Counted from the first letter of the stretch, positions 35,590-48,496 are shown. The stretch is 64,000 bases of DNA from Coprinopsis marcescibilis (GCA_004369085.1 ML210287.1:1-64000); one strand, 5' to 3'. Notes: a model not told the origin generated them from the letters alone. Made by a program: numbers and translations.

Positions 35590-36909
35590 TGATGACGCTA
35601 TCACATTGGGCAAGTGTACGTGTTTGGTCCAATTTTCTGTTTTTGGGAGACCGTGACTCTCGGGCTCCTCCTCAACAACGGGCTGTTAACACCTGCTTGG
35701 CTGGTCTGGCAGATCTAGCTGCCATTCGAGGTACATATAAGGCGCTCTCCTGACCCTCAGGCCAGCAGCAGAGGATCTCTCATCGCACTACCCAGCCAAA
35801 CATCGAACCTCACATCGCTGCAAGCCTTGGCCCGCCCTTGACTCCTGCTGTCGCCTCAACGACCATTTCATCTCAAACCGACATCTCAAATCAGCTTTCG
35901 CTTAAGCGTTACCAGGTCGAAATCCTACTACCTAGTAACGCTTAAGCTCAGTCTGTATCACCAAGGAAGCGTACGGAACAATCAGGGCCCAAGATACAGG
36001 CATTCTTGATTCGGTGGCTAAGCATGATTTGCCATAGCTCTCGCTGTGATTCGCCAGCATAGCCCCTGGCTCCCCGCTCATGTCAGCCTCTAGCAAACGC
36101 GAGCATAGGTCCGAACCCAACCCTCCTTCAGCACCCCGACGCTGTTTTTGGTGACTCGCTCGACGACCGCGCGCTACGGCTCTGCTGGACTGTGTCTTGC
36201 CGATCCAGATAGCCCTCGAACTACATAAAAAGCCAAACCCTGGGCCTCGTCGCCGATATCCTGGGCCTCGCGACCCAGGCCTGGCAACAGACGGATGGTC
36301 CTCTCACGGCTTGGCAAATTTCTAGGCCACCGAGCCTCCAACCGCTGCATGACCTAACCAGCCTTGACTCTCTCCCCCTCTTTTCTCAGCCTCCATTTGG
36401 GCCCGACTGGAACGTGAACACTCACAGCTCCGTCCTTTCCGCTTTTCAGCACGACATCATATATGAAGCCCTCTCGCTTCGGCCATACCATTTCAAACCG
36501 GCATCCCAGGCAGGGTTCAGCTTATGTGTTACCTAATGAGTGCGGTCGGAATGATTGATTATGATTCACAGCGGTACATAGCTAGATCCAAGTTCAAAAG
36601 AATCACTCCCACATCGTTCTTTAGCATTGCGGGCACTGGGAGGGTTGCGCTCTGACGATGTTTCCGCGCTTTGCTCATCTGGTCTGAATTTGTGCCTGAT
36701 CAGTCCGTTGCGAATCGATATCCCGATTATCAATCCACAAAGTCGCTTCCCGGTACACGATGATTCACGATTTATCTCATCGCGCATGCATCAGTAATTC
36801 ACGCCAATCCCGGAGTGCCAGCAATGTTACGGTATTTATTCAAATTTAAGCGAGAGTTACCACCCAGTTCCACACACGCCGGTTGTTTGAAATTTGGCTC
36901 GCCCCTCGG
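35590..36909. repeat. Spacer of unit 2, inverted match to 0.4-0.7 and 6.5-7.4 kb
   Basis: About 35930-36250 is the inverted counterpart of 370-720 and 6480-6990. About 36540-36890 matches the BTB 3' flank of units 1 and 3. No gene. Confidence 0.55.
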
Positions 36910-38049
36910 TCATGCCTGCTCGTATTCCTTGAGCTCTGCGGCAAAAACGCTTTCGGTGAGCTGGTTTGCTGCTCCTGCGTCAATGTAGGCTGGTATGCGC
37001 CTGATACCACCGTAATCGTCATAATTCGCATATGCACTCCGGCTCCTGATATCGAAGATCTGTGCCGCAGTTTCCCACCCATGCACCCGCAACTGCTCCA
37101 AGTGCGTGTGTGTCTCCTGCACCAATGCTTTGATACCCGCGGCAACCCAATCCCTAACCCTGAATTCTCTCCCAAGCGACAATTTCTCAGTACTGGTCAA
37201 GGTGTTCCCAACAGAGAGCGACCTAATCACCGTCTTCCGTATCTATAGTGAAACAAATCACATCCATATCCACCCTCAAGTGTTGAATAAATCACTTACA
37301 TCCGTCATATCCCACTTCGTAGCCAACTTCAACACGCTGACCCACTCCTCCTTCTTTAGCTGTAGATCTACAATGTTATGTTCGACCACGAAGTGGGCGA
37401 TCCTGCTGAGATGTTGGGCACAGCCAAGGTTGCAAGTCATGAAACTCACGTTGGGTACAAGTACTTGAGTAGACAGATGATATCCTGCTTCTTGTACCCT
37501 TCTAACCCAATGGGATGCTCCTTATCGCGTCCTTCCACCGGCACACCCGAAGCGGGAACCGAGAACATATTGTCAAAGACAGGGCCCTTGGCTGTCGCGA
37601 ATCCACTACGAGGCACGCAAAAGAGCTCATCCTCGATCTATCAAGGCATCGCGATAAGGGAAAAGAGGCGGTGATCCCAGAGTACTCGTAGCCACAGAAA
37701 GTATCCGCGATTTATTATGTAATACGAATTATCATGTTGGCCAATGGCATTCGCCATTCAGTATCTTAAACGAACTCACTCTGGCTGAAAATCTTCCAGC
37801 GTATGGAAAGAGTCTAACTGGAGTTTCATTCAAAGTTATAGGTGAGTTGGATGTCTATACAGCTTGTTAAAAGCTCGGGTATGAACGTAGGACACTTAAA
37901 AATTACATAATAAATCGCGGATACTTTCTGTGGCTACGAGTAGACCCTAACTCACGGACCTCGAATCAGATTGGCTCCCAATAAAACATGTTGTTGTACT
38001 TGGTGAACCCGTCCTCAGCAGCAATGTTGCCGGCGCCTGGATTGGCCAT
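36910..38049 (-). pseudogene. BTB/POZ-domain protein, copy 2, with nonsense codon and MITE in intron
   Basis: The exon plan matches copy 1: 38049-37960, 37637-37450, 37402-37300 and 37242-36910. Exons 2-4 are open (CVPRSGF, LLKYLYPT, EEWVSVLKLATKWDM, LSLGREFRVRDWVA). In exon 1 the conserved WEPIWF reads WEPI-stop-F because TGG has become TGA. Intron 1 is swollen by a 256-bp inverted-repeat element. A downstream ATG could give an N-terminally cut protein without the first BTB strand. It is most likely a recently disabled copy, though the rest of the reading frame is still clean. Confidence 0.75.
37685..37940. mobile_element. MITE with TA target duplication (Tc1/mariner type)
   Basis: The ends are perfect inverted repeats of about 38 bp starting CTCGTAGCCACAGAAAGTAT and are flanked by TA on both sides (37683-37684 and 37941-37942). 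At 256 bp with no coding capacity it is a typical stowaway-like MITE. It sits inside intron 1 of the BTB copy and is absent from the other two BTB copies, so it arrived after duplication. Confidence 0.92.
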
Positions 38050-40479
38050 GATGTCGCAAAGATCGCCGTTATCGCACGGTCGCATAGGGGATACCAACTG
38101 AACGTGAACCCATTGTACTGGTCAGCCTGATTGTTTAACTTTGGTGACGGAAGACAACAAACAGTGTCATAGAGATGATCATGAGGCACTTGAACATAGT
38201 CCGGCGGGTGCATGTTTAAGCGCTACCATTTGGGCTCGAACTCAACCCGAAAGTCTTCCCAACTCGGTCCTCAAACCAACATTTCCCGGTAGCGCTCATC
38301 CATCCCCAAGCTCGCTGGGAATCAAACAACTAGACGGAGAGGGAAATGAATCGCTCAGGGTGGGAGAGCTCTGAGGACGTGGGTGCACGGGAGATAGCAG
38401 CACTTTGGGTAAGTCTCTGCAGGGACATTACGGATCGATGTCGGAAATTTTACATATGCATGCCTTCGCCAGAAAGCGCTTTGGAAACCGAGAACATATA
38501 TGTGGGATATGCACTCACACGAAAGATCCAAGTTATACTCACCGTATGTGGGGTCTTCCCACAACAGTAAACGCCTCGAGACTTCAGGTTATGTCAGGAA
38601 ACATCGGTAGTTAAATGGGTTTTTTCAACGTACACTTTCACACTGATTAGACGTCTCTTGGCCATAATACACCAAGGTGAGTAATACACTAGCTACTACG
38701 ACGACTGAATAGACCAACTCAGTTCCAGTAGGCTGTTGGATGTTCATCGACATATCCTGCTGAGTTTTGTCTGTAAAGGTAGCCTTTGGCTAACTTCTGG
38801 ACTATTCTGGAGAGCAATTCACTGTTACCACGGAAAACACGTTGTTGTCTACTTACTCCATCCGACATTGACTAGAGCTTATGGGGCAAAGTGTCAACGG
38901 ACAAACAGGACCAAGTATCCAAACATGGCAGCCAAGGCTCGGCTCCCGCCCATGGTAATATTGGCGAAGATCCTACTAAGTAGTAAGCAGGACTTGCGAC
39001 CTACAGGCTACACTTACAGCCAACATTTGTGTGAATGGGATCTTGATTATCAAACCGCAGTCGCTTGACTGAACTGTGATCTATTATATCATCGCGGGCC
39101 AATTGCGCGTCACTAGGACTACTCCTACTCCTACTACTAGTACTACTGGGAACAGGGCTGTCCTCCCACTACAGCCATATTCAGACCTGCCCCCTGATTC
39201 CCACAGTCGCCGCCCTCTTGCCCGCTCTGCTATCAGCCTCCACTGGTCAGCCCATGATCATGCCGTCCATTTCGCAGCTTGCGAGTTCGATAGGCCCCCT
39301 GATTCTTGCTTAAAAAGTGCTTACCAGTCAAGTTCTATGTACATGCCCCTGACTCCTCAGCTCTTCCACCCGTCTTTGAATCTAACCAGACAATTGATCT
39401 AGCCGTTCCACTGAGCGGGCTGTAGGCTAGAAGCGCCTCCAGTCCTCTTCTGTCTCGTGCAACCGTAGTGGGGGAGGGGAGAGGAACGTGTGATGCACGT
39501 GGTGGGGCATTTTCGCCGAATAATTTCAAAACACCGTTCAAGTGACCGGATGGGATTCATACCTCTTTGGGCTCTCACGTGTGACCTTTTCCAAATGGGG
39601 CCACATGCGTCATGTCCCTAATTAAACTGCAGTTAAATCGTGTTCGGGGTAGAAATGAGTTCAACTTCGCTCTTGGTGCCCGCCCCTCGACCCTGCATGG
39701 GCGGCGAGGGGCAGCTTCATATATAATCTCACTTGGGGTGCAGAAGGCCAGCGAATTCCGTCTCCATTTGGATTGCCTAGAAATCCTGACCTGGGTGGCA
39801 GCAGGGCCGCATGACCTACTCCTTATGTATCTGAATGACACCCATGGGATTAGACCAACGACAATTTGGGTTAAATGCCGGGAATCAAGCTTCCCACTCC
39901 ACTCGTGATCATGGCTATCAAAGACATACAGCAACTTCCCGCCCTGCCAGTACTCATGGAATCTCGATTCATCGCCTTGCGCCTTGCGCCATGACACATC
40001 ACACTAGAGAAACGAGGTTCTGACGACTGCCAGTGGCTGACACCAACCCCGGAGTGCATGCACTGTTATATACTAAACGAACGTTTGAGACGATCCCTTT
40101 GAGTGACCCTGAGTGAAATAATGAGCTACTTTGGAAAGCTCACCCCGCCATGAATCGTTGTAAGGGTTGGCTGCGGTCTCTTGATGAATGCAGAACAACT
40201 CATTACTCTTCTAGCGTGTACTGAACTTCTACTTCGCTTCTGTGAATGGGATCCTTTCAACGAACTCGCACTAAATGTAAATAAGCAAATATCTTTGAGG
40301 CTAAATATAAGTAAGTACCCCAGTCTGATAATCAAATTGTAACAAGAAGGCAAAACCTAATAGTATATAGAAAATGACAATATATGTCAAGACCGCTACG
40401 GAGCCAAGCATTAAGGCTCGATCCAGCTTACATAGACCAAATAGGAACTGGGGCTGGCCGTCGAGGCATACCGCTACAC
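38050..40479. other. Spacer of unit 2, no gene recognised
   Basis: No protein family recognised. Parts are diverged copies of unit 1 spacer (about 39740-39860 to 29690-29730; 40090-40330 to 30095-30310). Confidence 0.45.
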
Positions 40480-41427
40480 CTATTCCTGTTTGCCCACACA
40501 GTCGATGATGTGCATTAAGATTTTATGGTGGCCGTCCAGATGCCCTGGATAGCTTGTAGCGCGGAATGTAGTTGCACCTTTGCCGATGAATTCTTTCCAG
40601 AGCGTCGATCGAAGCTCCCGCTCTCGATCCTCCCCCTCTTTTTGAAGGACTGTGTCCCACTGTGTTGTTACCAGAGCGACATGGCGGTAGGAGCCGAGGC
40701 CGCACAACTTGTCGAACATCTCCAGGTTCGTCCGCGTCGATTTGTGCATCCGCTTCTTAGAAATATCAGCCATATATACAATCCCTCCAACAGTCACGTC
40801 ATGCAGGTAGCTGAAAGAGAGTGAGAAATGCGCGGAGTCAGCATACCAAAGGAGCTCACTGCTTGGCCAGCCACAAAGATATTCTCCGCAAGATCTCCGA
40901 GTCGTCAGTGTAGGTATCGTCGAAGCCAGGTGTGTCCACGAGAACGATGTTCCTAGAGCGTAGACTGGGATACTTCTTGGCGAGGTCCAAGGGCATTGGC
41001 ATATTGATTGCTTGCAGATCCTGCGTGCATGGCTTGAGTTCGTGTCCCACAACCGCATCTGCACGTCCGGTGGTGGCGTTGATGAACTACATAGTCGGTT
41101 AGAATCCCAAAGATACTAGCGCAAATTCTTGACGCGTACCGAGCTTTTACCCACTCCAGTTGGCCCGATAAAACTTTACAGCCGCCAAGGTGTCAGTTGC
41201 GCTCACATGTGGATCGTCCATGTAACCTACGGGATGATAATGTCGTCCATGCTATGGTTTCCCTGCTTTTCATTGTGTTGACGGATCTTGAGCCATTTTA
41301 AAACCCAATTCAAAAGATTTGTTTTCGAATTAGCTTTGTCTGTCGACTTTTGCTTTGCCATTGGGGATGATTTGGATGTGCTTCTGGAGGTCAGAAATGT
41401 GAAGGATCGGACAGGTGACAACGTCAA
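40480..41427 (-). CDS. P-loop GTPase, copy 3 (intact)
   Basis: Exons about 41427-41231, 41173-41140, 41086-40860 and 40810-40480 join in frame. The 34-nt exon gives the P-loop (FIGPTGVGKSS). The 227-nt exon gives FINATTGR, VVGHELKPCTQDL and DTPGFDDTYTDDSEILRR. The last exon gives YMADISKKRMHKSTRT, LVTTQWDTVL, TLWKEFIGKGATTF and the full tail HHKILMHIIDCV. The N-terminal exon is Lys/Ser-rich, ending MDDIIIP at the splice. This is the reference copy for the family: G1 and G3 are both clear and there is no frame break. G4 (N/TKxD) is not obvious, replaced perhaps by TTQWD. The biochemical role is unknown. It lies about 2.1 kb from the end of family A copy 4 and 2.4 kb from BTB copy 2. Confidence 0.8.
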
Positions 41428-43563
41428 TGGTAAGTGTATTATCGTGGAAAAGGTAGCCTTAGCTTCCAGGCTTCACACAGTGTGTAATCCGCCTCGAGGA
41501 TACCCTTATGTCAGGATCAGGAGGTTCATCACCTTTGTTTTCATTACGTACACATTGATTAGCGTGCTTGGCCACGTCTTGAGCTTTGTCTGTCGAATTG
41601 TTTTGTGCCATTGGGGACGACTCGGGTGTGCATCTGGAGGTCAGAAATGAGAAGGATATGGCGCGTTGGAATTTATTCCGGTGACTGAAGGTTACGGGGT
41701 ATTTATGTACAGAGAGGAATTCCGGGGACTACTGGCCAAGATAGAGGTCCTCCAGAATATAATCTCCTCCATTACTTCCAAGAACCGACATACACCAAGT
41801 ATTCACCTACATTCTTCTTCATTGCACTCCTCTCCCACTCGCCACTCGCCAAGGTGATCCTCCCGCCACTCAACACAATCAAATCTGGGTGGGTGTGGAC
41901 AGGCCAGTCCTCCGAGTCTTACCCCAGGTTTTGGAAGAAACAAATCCTATTTGAATTGCAATCAGCCCATCCCCAGAACCCCCGGCCGCTTTCCTGATCC
42001 CCACGAAAGTGGCCTAGCAACAGGCGGCTGTCGCTCACGCCACTCTGCCACGACCGTCAAGCATCCCACCACTGGGCACCCGTCTTGCCCAATGCTTTCC
42101 CATTCACTCTCGCCTTTCTGTTGTCAGCCTCTGGCCAAATTCGCATTTCAGCACAAAATTTCTTTGGACACCCTCTCCCTTCGGTCATCCCGCCTCAAAC
42201 TGATATTCCCTAAGCGCTGGAACGAAGGGTACGACACAATCATGGCCCATGATGTGCTGAACACCGTCCCTTATCTTGATTTCCGGGGATATACTGCTTC
42301 AGAAAGGGAAAGCTTCTGTTATGGCCCGATCCGCGATGCCGGAACAGGCGGCCAATCCCTCTCACTAAACTGCCATATACCATACCATCGACCCTCCCAC
42401 CACTGGAAATTGTTACCCACACCAGCCCCGTTGACTCTTGCCCGCTCTGTCTTCAGCCCCTAGCCAACGCAAATAAGGCTCGACTCGAACCCAAACCCGA
42501 CAGTCTGGTCCTTTTCGCCTTTCACCGTGACCACCGGCGCAATTGACATCTTGATGTACGTGCCCTGTCACTTGATATTCTTCCCTCCACGCAACGCACG
42601 TGTTCCGGGACCTCCGGCGGACACACTCTGCTGGTTCAACGTTCAGTAAATGTTGATTCGATGGTCCCCATACAATTGCTAATCCTTTCTACAGGCAGAG
42701 GTACCTATACGCAAACCCTACTCCATGCCGTTCACCCGCTCCAGCCATTTCGGAGGATGTCTCTGTGGACGATGAGCAGAGCGTGTGTACTCTCTCCGTC
42801 ACCGCGAAGAGGGACCCGTGTTGGCTAGTGTTGACCCCTTCCTCCATCATGTTGCACCTTCCCTGCCAAACTTTCCTGACCGCTCCTGCTGGCGCGCACT
42901 TCCACCGTGCCTGATGCGCCTGGTACGGATGGGGGTGCGACGGCCGCTCCTGTTGCGGGTGTGAGTTATTTTGGTGTCAGAGACGCTGATTGACCGCTGG
43001 TACGATGGGGATGGGGTGGTGGCGGGGGTGACTTGTTCCAGATTGAGGTGTTGGTCTGTAAATTAGATATCTACAAACCACTTCACAAATGTCAGTAACT
43101 GCATAATCGCAAGAGAAAGCGAAAGAAAAAATTGGAATGCTCATGCTATGACTGAGGTCGGAAAAATCCGAGAAATGAGAATCGGGTACTTATACCGCTG
43201 CGTCTAGTAAGTAACCAATGAGAGAAACGAAAGATGGTTGTACACACCCTGTCAGCCAACGACTGGATTTCCAGTTCAAGGGTTCTGTTGCGCGGGATGG
43301 CCAAGTAGTCTATGACATGTCAAAGGAGATCCGTGTCAATCTTCCGGATAACGGTTGGACTGGATCGCCAGGTGAGTGAGATAAAAGTCCACGCAACAGA
43401 GCCATTGAACACACTCACGAAAATCCAAAGCCACAGATCACATCGTCTAAACCAAAACCGACCTTCCCGTCTCCTGTCTCTCATCTTTCACCACATACGT
43501 TCCTCCATCGCCAAAACTAACGCCGTCTCACAGTATACGCCATAGATCCATTAATCCACTCAA
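41428..43563. other. Spacer of unit 2/3 boundary, no gene recognised
   Basis: About 41950-42480 includes Pro/Ser-rich frames resembling the upstream flank of the other units (AACAGGCCTAG-type block, compare 45665). Nothing is convincing as a gene. Confidence 0.45.
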
Positions 43564-45344
43564 CTACAAATCGCGCACATCAACCCCACCCACACTTCGC
43601 TCGGCACTCCTCGTAGCCATATCCTTCATCAACCTCTCCCACTCATCCTCATCTTCTTCCTCCTCATCATCTTCATCATCATGATCGTCGCACCATTCAC
43701 CACAGCACCCCCTCGCATATCCCAAGCCACCACTCTCCCCTAGGTGTTGAGCTGCGGCAGACGCAACAGAACCAACAGTAGAACCATCCACTTCATCGCT
43801 CCCAACTGCATTCACAGTCCTGTTCGGCGGTAGCACACATCCCACACCAACTATCCCTGCCACTACCCCCGCTCTCATCGACATCCCCCCTACCCACGCT
43901 CTCGTTGATATCTCCAGTACCCCCGCTCTGATCCTCGCCGACACCAACAACCCCCCTCGAATCAAACCTATCTCTCACCCTCCTAAACCTCTACCGATCC
44001 CTCCCGCTCCTTCCATTCTAATACTGGAACACAAGACTTGCAATCGCTCGATTGTAGCTCGGATAGGGGTACAACTCTGGATGTAGCGTGAGGTGTTTGG
44101 AAGGACGGGACGAGGACGAAGATGAGAATGAGAATCGGTGTCTGAATCGAGCGGGGTAGTCGAGGTATGTCTCCGATGGTGTGCGTTTAACGGCCCAGAC
44201 GCTTCATCGGCATCGCCCTCATCGGAATCAACATCCATCGTCTCATGTAAACCTTCCTCATCCTGCGCATTACCATCCTCCACGTACCCCGCACTGCCAA
44301 ACCGACTTATAATCCAACGACAAGACCCATCTTCTCGCTCCCCTAACAAACAACAAAAAGGACAGCCGCAGTAGGAGGTTGTTACTCTGATGCTTCAACA
44401 TCGAGTCTGTCCTCGTGCCTGTGCCTGGGGGAAGCGACCATAAGGAGGATAGAGAGGTTGGAGCGGCAGCGGCACTACCGTGGAATTGGGGAAGAAGCAA
44501 GGGGGTGTGATACATCCTGGTTTGGGATCGGAGATGCGATGTGAGAGGTTCGTACGGGGTAGGAACGGAGAAGTTTTGCGTGCGTGTGTTGGGTTTTGTG
44601 TATGCCGATGGCGAGTGTTCCGGAACCTGCTGGTGCGAGGGGTACTCGGAGCTTGGGTTGTGGGGCGTCCGTGATCCTCGCTCATAGGTACTTCTTCTGG
44701 GATAGTCTGCGATGCGGTGCTGGGGAAGGGGCTGGCGGCTGGGTTGGCGATGGTTGGGGCTGAAGTGGCTGATCGCCGTCCACGCTTACCAGGCGGGAAC
44801 TCTTGCTCCGATTCAGCATCATCACTAGCATCGTTGTGTGGAGCAGCGCTGACATTGGGTGCTGCCGTGGACAACGACGGGGAGACCGTTCTGAATTCGC
44901 TAGTGTCGTCGCTGTCCCTCTTAAGCTTCGGGGTGCTCGTTATCGCTATCGTTGACGGTGGGGATCTTTGCTGCTTTGTCGATACGGTTGCTGCTGACGA
45001 CATGGACCTCTTGCGTGTTTTGGCCGTCGTGTCGGACTAGTTCCGCCGTTCTTGGCTCGCCCAAGGGTCTTGTGCTTGAGATTATACCTGGAGCTGGCGA
45101 ACAGGGGCATCAGGGGCGAGCATTTCAGCAGTGCATGGCGTGATTTATCGTTCTTCGTTTTAGTAGGCGACGGGGGCTGCACGATGCGTGAGTGAGTGAC
45201 ATTGGGAGGAGACGAAACTTCCAGAGCTGAGTCCTTGTTTGCGTTGGGCCCTGTGCTGACATTGACACTCTCGAGGGACACTGTGCACGCAGCCAACGCA
45301 GATTTCTTGCGAAGGCTGAATGTAAACATGCGGTCGAACAGCAT
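43564..45344 (-). pseudogene. Disordered-protein family A, copy 4 (several frameshifts)
   Basis: Full-length in extent, but the match to the intact copies steps through at least four frames. They are MLFDRMFTFSLRKKSALAAC to the NGGTSPT region; AATVSTKQQRSPPSTIAI to FPPGKRGRRS; HHTPLL-type block with LLLRLSFLLFVRGARRW; then HRRHTSTTPLDSDTD; and finally the tail ARGCCGEWCDDHDDED to TRSAERSVGG. The acidic tail has expanded GAD/GAA tracts. With no supporting splice sites at these steps, this is a pseudogene. Confidence 0.75.
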
Positions 45345-46252
45345 CCTGCATTCTCTGTAACGTCATTAGAGTAGTTATTAGTGGAAAAGGTATTGTACTG
45401 ACCAGAACAAGAGCCCATCTGCACCTTGGTCGTCTTGGGAAGAAGACAAGAAACAAAAAAGGGTCTCATCCTGCGGGTGTAGTGGACGCCATCAGATCGG
45501 GGCACAGGTATGTACCGTGTTTGGTCCGATTTTGCCAGCTCTTCCTCTCGCGCGACGATGACCATGTCCTTTGGACTGCTACGCCTCTGCTGGACTGGTT
45601 CTGGCCGATCGCTACAAATTAGGCCATTTCCAGAGCCTCATCGTCACTTTCCTCGCTCTCACGAAACAGGCCTAGGAACAGATTGATGTTCTTCTCACTG
45701 CCCCGGCAATTTCCAGACCGTCGACTCGGAGCTTCCAACAGCTGGAATCCCTGAGCTGCCTCCCTCTTCCCTCCTCGGTTGTCAGCCTCTAGCCAGGGTG
45801 AATATGGCTCGTCTGGAACTGCCCCCGTCCTTTAGGTGTTCAGCATGACATTTCAGGCAAGGTTTAGTTTAAATGTTACTAGTGAATACTTCACCTGGTA
45901 GTGCTCAATGTCGCTGGGCCATTGGATTGATTCACCACGGTACATAGCCAGATCAAAGTTCAAACGAATCGGTCAGGCTTGCAAGCCCTGAAGATGTCTC
46001 CGGGTTTTGCTCAGCGTTGCTATCTGCTCATCTGGTGAGAGTTTGTGCCTGGTCAGTCCATTAAGAACTAAGATCTCGATTATCAATCCACGCAGTCGCT
46101 TCCCGGTACACAATGTCTCACGATTCATCTCATCGTGCATGCATCAGTAATCCCGCAGTGCCAGCGATGTTACGGTATTTATTCAAATTTAAACGAGGAT
46201 TACTACCCAGTTCCACACACACCGATTGTTTGAAATGTGGCTCGCCCCTCGG
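45345..46252. repeat. Spacer of unit 3 between family A and BTB copies
   Basis: Diverged copy of 26030-26960 (unit 1), including the GAAACAGGCCTAG block and the BTB 3' flank. No gene. Confidence 0.6.
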
Positions 46253-47147
46253 TCATGCTTGCTCGTATTCCTTGAGCTCTGCGGCGAAAACGCTTTCAGT
46301 GAACTGGCGTGCTTTTTCTGCATCAATATAGACTGCACTTCTACCAGAACCGAAAAGGCCAGAATCCTGATATGCACTCCTGCTCCTGATATCGAGAATC
46401 TGTGCCGCAGTTTCCCACCCATGCACCCGTAAATGCACCGAGCGCATGCCAGTGTTCTGCGTCAATGCTTTGATGCCCTCGGCAACCCAATCCCTAACCC
46501 TGAATTCTCTCCCAAGAGACAACTTCTCAGTGCTGGTTAAGACGTTCGTAACCGAGAGCGATTGAATCGCCGTCTTTCGTATCTATAGTGAAACAAATCA
46601 CATCCATATCCACCTTCGAGCGTTGAATGAATTACTTACATCCGTCATATCCCACTTTGTAGCCAACTTCAACACGCTGACCCACTCCTCCTTCTCGAGT
46701 TGTATAGCTACAGTCGTTTGGTCGACCACAAAGTGGGTGATCCTAAGCCGAGACTCAGATATTGGGCACAGCCTTTCAAACAGCGAGGTTCAAAGTCGTC
46801 AAACTCACGTTGGGTACATATACTTGAGTAGACATATGACATCCTTCTTGTTGGCTTCTAACCCAATGGGATGCTCCTTATCGCGTCCCTCCACCGGCTC
46901 ATCCGAAGTGGGAACAGAGAACATATTGTCGAAGACAGAGTCCTTGGCTGCCGCGAATCCACTGCGGGGCACGCAGAAGAGCTGATCCTCGACCTATCGA
47001 GGCATCGTGATAAGGGAAAAGAGGCGGTTATCTCAGAATACCGAGTTGATCACGGACCTTGAACCAGATCGGCTCCCAACAGAACATGCTGTTGTACTTG
47101 GTGAACCCGTTTTCCGCAGCAATGTTGCCGGCGCCTGGATTGGCCAT
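46253..47147 (-). CDS. BTB/POZ-domain protein, copy 3
   Basis: The same four-exon plan as copy 1: 47147-47058, about 46993-46808, about 46748-46645 and about 46588-46253. BTB landmarks are CVPRSGF, VFDNMFSVPTSDEPVEG, HPIGLE, LLKYMYPT, then EKEEW and the LSLGREFRVRDWVAEGIKAL extension. Exon 1 keeps WEPIWF. The encoded protein is about 236 residues and appears intact, though I could not verify every splice junction to the base. The protein differs from copy 1 at scattered positions only. It is the last single-copy-like gene before the transposon-rich region. Confidence 0.75.
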
Positions 47148-48240
47148 GATGTCGCAAAGATCACCGTTATTGCACAGTCGCGCTGGGGATACCAACTGAA
47201 CTTGACTCGCCCTGTGGCACTTGTTTAGCGTTGGTGACGGAAGACAACAAATAACGTCATTTACACAAACATGAGGCAGAGTCTAGTCTGGCATCTGGTT
47301 CAAGCTTAAGCGCTCGAGTCAAGAAATAAAGGAACAGTACGCATGAGGGTCAGGTTGGATTCCCACATCCGTAATCGTTCGGCGAGTTCTACCCAACTTA
47401 GGGTGAAACGGAGTATGATCACGTAATCGCATTGGGTGATTTACCGGTCATGGGGCTCATGCTGGGGGTTAGAATTTGGAGCACCTGCCACATTTGGGTA
47501 TCGGAGGATGTTCTCGCGGCTACCAACTCTGAGGCCTGCTTGCACAGGACTTGGTGTACCCTGGACTGGGTGTAGCATGTGTATAAACACCAGCGCTTAA
47601 TCAGGCTGTCATCCCGTAAGAACATTACATCCCGGTCACAGAAGATAAGGGAGATGACAATGTCTACATCAAGTATTGAACGCAGTGACCAGGGCAGACA
47701 TACTTGTTCATGCCCTTATCTCATGTCACATGGGCTTCGTGTCATACATAGGGCCTTGGCAATTGGTTTTGTTCTGCAAATGCCGCGTCCCACTGAAATC
47801 ATTTCATGGTGCACCACTTCTCAGGCCATGTTGACCTCTTCTCTCCTGGGACAATCTGAGGCTCCAAGTTTAAATTTCCAGTGTTCTTTGCAGTCTATCT
47901 GTCTCATGGTGAGCGTTGAGTGATCCTTAGTCCTACACTTATTGCTTTACCAGTAGATGAAATTCCCACTAACCTGTTGTCTTGCAGGTTGAAGGCAAGC
48001 TGTTCTGTGTGCCCAGAAATGAGCAGCATCCTCAGATGTTCTCTTGGACATGCTCCCCTTTCTTCATTGACAAATGATACCAATGGCCACAATAAAGACC
48101 ATACTGTGGTCCTTGCGGGGTGCAAAATGTCTGACTTTGTGTCATTGTTGAAGGTCATGTTCCTGACGACAGGCACTTGTGTTGATGGATTACTTAAGGG
48201 GGATCCTTCATGTACAGTGTGCATGTGCTTGTAGCTGGAA
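47148..48240. repeat. End of unit 3, CpG-depleted copy of 27.9-28.95 kb
   Basis: Collinear with about 27860-28945. In the last 700 bp many differences are CG in the unit 1 copy against TG or CA here (for example CTCTCGGACACGCTCC against CTCTTGGACATGCTCC). The match ends at about 48235, where low-complexity DNA begins. No confident gene. Confidence 0.75.
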
Positions 48241-48496
48241 ACTAACTAAATAACTAAATAACTAATTATTTCCCAAAAAGGAAAAGGAAAGAGAGAAAAA
48301 GGAAAAGCAGAGAACAAGGAGGAGGGTTGGTGTATGCCACTGTCATTCTGCACACATTGTGGATCTCAGGAGTCTTGAAAATCAGAGACTTCATGGGATT
48401 GATGGGCCTTTCCCATTTAAGAGTTAATCAATATTTATCTGCCAATTTTCCAAGAGGGTTGGGATTCTGATGGATTGATGGGACTGTCAGTGCTGA
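48241..48496. other. Low-complexity junction to transposon zone
   Basis: Starts with AACTAAATAACTAAATAACT and a purine-rich GGAAAAGG stretch, then anonymous AT-rich sequence. It marks the border between the duplicated gene units and the transposon-packed DNA. Confidence 0.6.
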
